Of a DNA stretch of 64,000 nucleotides, positions 60,217-64,000 are shown piece by piece. Both the position numbers and the translations under genes were made by a program. Origin of the DNA: Capra hircus (lineage: Eukaryota; Chordata; Mammalia; Artiodactyla; Bovidae); assembly GCF_001704415.2 (NCBI RefSeq), contig NC_030811.1, positions 50,953,591 to 51,017,590 on the forward strand, read 5' to 3'. The notes below the pieces were generated by a model. The model saw nothing but the letters and a program-made list of their open reading frames with translations. It did no database searches and had not been told where the DNA came from. Each line of letters opens with the position of its first letter. Position 1 is the first letter of the stretch.

Positions 60217-60281
60217 AATAATATTGGAAAACCATAAAATATTATTTTTATTTTAAAAATAAATAAATAATATTGGAAAAC
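60217..60281. repeat. 16-base direct repeat around a 33-base AT-rich insert
   Basis: aataatattggaaaac occurs at 60217-60232 and 60266-60281, separated by A/T sequence. It could be a TSD around a tail-only insertion, or a slippage duplication. Confidence 0.55.
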
Positions 60282-62525
60282 TACTAGATCATTCCTATAT
60301 AACCTAAATCAAATCCCTTACAATTATTCAGTGGAAGTGAGAAATAGACTTAAGGGACTAGATCTGATAGACAGAGTGCCTCATGAACTATGGATAGAGG
60401 TTCGTGACATTGTACAGGAGACAGGGATCTAGACCATCTCCAAGAAAAAGAAATGCAAAAAAGCAAAATGGCTGACTGAGGAGGCCTTACAAATAGCTGT
60501 GAAAAGAAGAGAAGCGAAAAACAAAGGAGAAAAGGAAATTCGAATGCAGAGTTCCAAAGAATAGCACGGAGAGGTAAGAAAGACTTCCTTAGTGATCAGT
60601 GCAAAGAAATAGAGGAAAAAATAGAATGGGAAAGACTAGAGATCTCGTCAAGAAAATTAGAGATACCAAGGGAACATTTCATGCAAAGATGGGCTCAATA
60701 AAGGACAGAAATGGTATGGACCTAACAGAAGCAGAAGATATTAAGAAGAGGTGGCAAGAATACACAGAAAGTAAAAGAAAGTGAAGTCGCTAAGTCATGT
60801 CTGACTCTTTGCTACTCTATGACTGTAGCCTACCAGGTTCCTCTGTCCTTGGGTTTTCCAGGCAAGAATACTGGAGTGGGTTGCCATTTCTTTCTGCAGG
60901 AGATCTTCCCGACCCAGGGAACCCGGGTCTCCCGCATCGTAGGCAGATGCTTTACTGTCTGAGGAAGAACTATATACAACCCAGGTAATCACAATGTTGT
61001 GATCATTCACCTAGAGCCAGATGTTCTAGAATGTGAAGTCAAGTGGGCCTTAGGAAGCTTCACTACAAACAAAGCTATTGGAGGTGATGGAATTCCAGTT
61101 GAGCTATTTCAAGTCCTAAAAGATGATGCTGTGAAAGTGCTGCACTCAATATGCCAGCAAATATGGAAAACTCAGCAGTGGCCACAGGACTGGAAAAGCT
61201 GTTTTCATTCCAATCCCAATGAAAGGCAATGCCAAAGAATGCTCAAACTACTGCACAATTGCACTCATCTTACACACTAGTAAAGTAATGCTCAAAATTC
61301 TCCAAGCCAGGTTTCAACAATATATGAACCATGAACTTCCAGATGTTCAAGCTGGAAGCTTTTAGAAAAGGTGGGGAACCAGAGATCAAATTGCCAACAT
61401 CCGATGGATCATGGAAAAAGCAAGAGAGTTCCAGAAAAACATCTATTTCTGCTTTATTGACTATGCCAAAGCCTTTGATTGTGTGGATCACCACAAACTA
61501 TGGAAAATTCTGAGAGAGATGGGAATACCAGACCACCTGACCTACTTTTTGAGAAACCTATATGCAGGTCAGGAAGCAACAGTTAGAACTGGACATGGAA
61601 CAACAGACTGGTTCCAAATAGGAAAAGGAGTACATCAAGGCTATATATTGTCATCCTGCTTATTTTATATGCAGAGTACATCATGAGAAATGCTGGGCTG
61701 GATGAAGCACAAGTTGGAATCAAGATTGCTGGGAGAAATATCAATAAGCTTAGATTGCAGATGACACCACCCTTATAGCAGAAAGTGAAGAAGAACTAAA
61801 GAGCCTCTTGATGAAAGTGAAAGAGGAGAGTGAAAAAGTTGGCTTAAAACTCAACATTCAGAAAACTAAGATCATGGCACCCAGTCCCATCACTTGATGG
61901 CAAATAGAATGGGAAACAGTGGAAACAGTGACAGACTTTATTTTGGGGGGGCTCTAAAATCACTGCAGATGGTGACTGCAGCCATGAAATTAAGACACTT
62001 ACTCCTTGAAGGAAAAGTTATGACCAATCTAGACAGCATTTTAAAAAGCAGAGACATTCCTTTGCCAACAAAGGTCCATCTAGTCAAGGCTATGATTTCT
62101 CCAGTAGTCATGTATAGATGTGAGAGTTGGACTGTAAAGAAAGCTGAGCACCAAAGAATAGATGCTTTTGAAGTGTGGTGTTGGAGAAGACTCTTGAGAG
62201 TCCCTTGGAGAGCAAGGAGATCCAATCAGTCCATCCTAAAGGAAATCAGTCCTGAATATTCATTGGAAGAACTGATGCTGAAGCTGAAACTCCAATACTT
62301 TGGCCACCTGATGCGAAGAACTGACTCATTGGAAAAGACCCTGATGCTGGGAAAGGTTGAAGGTGGGAGGAGAAGGGGACGAGATGGTTGGATGGCATCA
62401 CCGACTCAATGGACGTGAGTTTGAGTAAACTCCGGGAGTTGGTGATGGACAGGAAGGCCTGGTGTGCTGCAGTCCATGGGGTTGCAGAGTCGGACACAAC
62501 TGAGCAACTAAACTAACTAACTAAC
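60276..62525 (+). mobile_element. BovB LINE, 2.2 kb, with nested SINE
   Basis: Longest BovB here. It covers the linker and reverse-transcriptase region and the C-terminal domain of the ORF: fragments GGDGIPVELFQVLKDDAV, FIDYAKAFDCVDHHKLW and RNLYAGQEATVRTGH. Broken by a nested SINE (60778-60962), stops, and indels; at 61750-61760 a one-base loss disrupts the frame just at the catalytic YADD-type motif. Ends in a (AACT)n tail. TSD taatattg (60268-60275, 62526-62533) is probable. Dead copy. Confidence 0.93.
60778..60962 (-). mobile_element. Bov-tA SINE nested in BovB
   Basis: Reverse: 'gaagtcgctaagtcatgtct', 'ttttccaggcaagaatactg', 'cgggtctcccgcatcgtagg', 'gatgctttactgtctgagg'. BovB text is interrupted at 'aatacacagaa' and resumes at 'gaactatatac'. 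The SINE is therefore younger than its host LINE. Confidence 0.92.
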
Positions 62526-63094
62526 TAATATTGACAGAATTTTGAAGTCAGAAAAGTCTAGGCTTTAAAAACTATTAATTTGCCTGGCTGTCAGGAAATG
62601 TGCCTGATCTAGGAAAACAGAAACCTAGAACAGAGTTAAGAGATTGGTTAAGTGTCTAAGAAGAATTTGATGCATTAACTGATACTATTTCATCCAATCC
62701 TTCTATCCAGAAATGATCATAAGTTAAAAGCAAAGAAGAAAAATTTCCAAAGTCATCTGGTTCTATAATCAGTTGAGCTGCTATCCCTTGAAAAGCCCAA
62801 TTTTTTTAAGTTGACCATTTTTTTCTTTTGGGGGGGCAATGGTGTATTTCATATTCTTCTCTATTTTTTGATACAGGCATTAGTAAAACCTGTATTTTCA
62901 TTTCTCGAAACTACAGAACCAGTACATATTATCTATAATAATTTTCTTCATACAATCCTAGGTATAGGGAGAAATAGGTAAAAGAGTAGACAAAACAAGT
63001 TGCTCATAAATAGATAAATGCTTCTGTCCAAATTAAAGATATTTTACTAAATAAACAGAAAAAGTCCTAAAGGATTATGAGAACCGCAGAAATT

Positions 63095-63180
63095 CAGTGC
63101 TATAGGATTTGCAATCAAATTCCCCCATCTTTGAAACTTGGGCCAAGTTCCTTATCCCTTGTGATAGATACACTTCAGTA
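63095..63180 (+). repeat. MIR-like fragment
   Basis: 'tgcaatcaaattcccccatc' and 'cttgggccaagttccttatc' are weak MIR words. Confidence 0.4.
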
Positions 63181-64000
63181 ATTATATACAGCCACAAAGG
63201 AAGAATGTAAAAGATTCAGATGCTGGTTCTTTCCAGTAAATAATTTATTCTTTTTGATGAATATTCTAATAGCAAGTCATACCACTGTTTCCCACCATAA
63301 AGCTCTAAGTTTTTTAATAAGATTAAATTATCTAAGTATTAAATATTTTAACCTTATCTTAGATCACAAAATGGATAAATTCATAAGGAGACTTCTGAAT
63401 TTTTCTTCATAAGTACCTTATTTCAATAACTTTAGAAGTAGCATGATTTAATCAACATTTATTAGCAAGATACAACTTTCAGTTCTCTAAGTGAAATAAC
63501 AAAATTATAATCACCTCAAATCCATTTTGGAAAGAGATGAAGTATTAACAATGTTGTGTCATTTATGCCCCCATCTTCTGTTTAGATTTACTAAGTAACA
63601 ACCAGATGATCAAGATATGATCCCATAAAAAGATAGAGGGAACAGTCATCTATAGAGTACCACTGGAGAAACCTAGGAAGCTACTTAACTCATCAAACCA
63701 CAATCTCTCCCACTACCCAATGGCTCTTACTTCATCAGTCCTTCATTGTCCAGGGTTATTAAGGAAGACTCCTTTGTTAAGTACAAACAGTAACTAAACA
63801 ACCCTATTCTTTATTCATTTACCATGAGCAGAACATAAAATATGTGGGCCAGTGAGATAATAGGTTGAGATTCAGTGGAAGGAGGTTAGAAAAAGGTCTG
63901 GAGAGATGGAGAGAAAATGAGACATTTTCATGTATAAGTAAGAAGTGTTAAACTAGATTTCCTTTGTTCCTTTCCGACTCTGAAATTCGATCATTCATTT

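Larger units (their letters stand above)
1..64000 (-). other. SKAP2: SKAP2 gene body (internal part)
   Basis: The window lies inside the transcription unit of SKAP2, a cytosolic adaptor that links Src-family kinases and ADAP/FYB to integrin signalling and actin control in haematopoietic and other cells. Five exons on the minus strand join without frame breaks to 162 codons. The reading frame is continuous through every junction (phases: codon split 1/2 at the 16799, 15768 and 2957 ends, whole codon at the 3895 end). No initiator exon, promoter, SH3 exon, stop codon or poly(A) signal of the gene is seen, so both gene ends lie outside. The identification rests on near-identity to my memory of mammalian SKAP2 and is strong; paralogue SKAP1 differs in the linker and PH loops. 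Confidence 0.93.
16877..64000 (-). other. SKAP2: SKAP2 long intron (partial, at least 47 kb)
   Basis: I read the whole stretch in reverse complement for the acidic N-terminal SKAP2 segments (EEYDDPF, DKDDEAP and similar) and found no match, so it is treated as one intron. Listed elements account for much of it. Stretches where I see nothing identifiable: 17560-19350, 19870-20080, 20150-21390, 21710-23210, 27920-28960, 29115-32100, 33235-33820, 34120-34990, 35350-37980, 38290-38700, 39120-39340, 40960-41520, 44420-45640, 46645-47760, 49840-50815, 54180-55180, 56345-57330, 58350-59320, 62535-64000 (apart from a weak MIR). Confidence 0.75.

Noticed and set aside
61894..62418. 174-codon open frame on the plus strand
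   Set aside because: C-terminal remnant of the BovB reverse-transcriptase ORF in a dead LINE copy, not a host gene.

Overview
This is a single locus from a ruminant (bovid) nuclear genome. The evidence is the dense population of ruminant-restricted retroposons: BovB LINEs, their dependent tRNA-headed SINEs (Bov-tA), the dimeric Bov-A2 SINEs, and ruminant-type L1 3' ends, all on a background of old mammalian repeats (L2, MIR, MER5/hAT, MLT1-type LTR). Base composition is AT-rich and no bacterial, viral or organellar gene organisation is visible. I cannot separate cattle from other bovids by eye. The only protein-coding gene I can support is SKAP2 (Src kinase-associated phosphoprotein 2, SKAP-HOM/SKAP55R), on the minus strand. 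Five consecutive internal exons lie at 16799-16876, 15768-15851, 3895-4019, 2957-3020 and 2466-2600 (transcription order). They join in phase with AG/GT boundaries into 486 bases (162 codons) that encode the end of the N-terminal region, the whole pleckstrin-homology (PH) domain and the acidic, tyrosine-containing linker. The N-terminal dimerisation exons are to the right of the window and the SH3 exons to the left; I searched for both by eye and found neither. Layout: 1-2465 is downstream intron; 2466-4019 holds three exons close together; 4020-15767 is an 11.7 kb intron; 15768-16876 holds two exons; 16877-64000 is part of one very long intron (at least 47 kb). In mammals SKAP2 sits beside the HOXA cluster with its 5' end facing HOXA, so the right end of this window should point toward HOXA. 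The long intron is mostly retroposon strata. I find L2 copies split by young SINEs, several BovB copies with intact target-site duplications (TSDs), and four Bov-A2 insertions with short TSDs (11-13 bases perfect in three, 9 bases in the fourth). The most interesting structures are rearranged retrotransposition products: three twin-priming inversions (BovB at 25742-27413, L1 at 21407-21698, a tiny BovB at 32117-32321) and a Bov-tA::BovB chimera at 51093-51935 that landed as one unit between 11-base TSDs inside an L2. Two repeat-free, motif-rich intervals (about 33830-34110 and 55735-56340) look like conserved non-coding elements and are candidate enhancers. I find no convincing new gene system. 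The open reading frames outside SKAP2 are short, or are remnants of LINE/SINE sequence. Repeat family names come from pattern recognition, not a database search, and element edges without TSDs are approximate.
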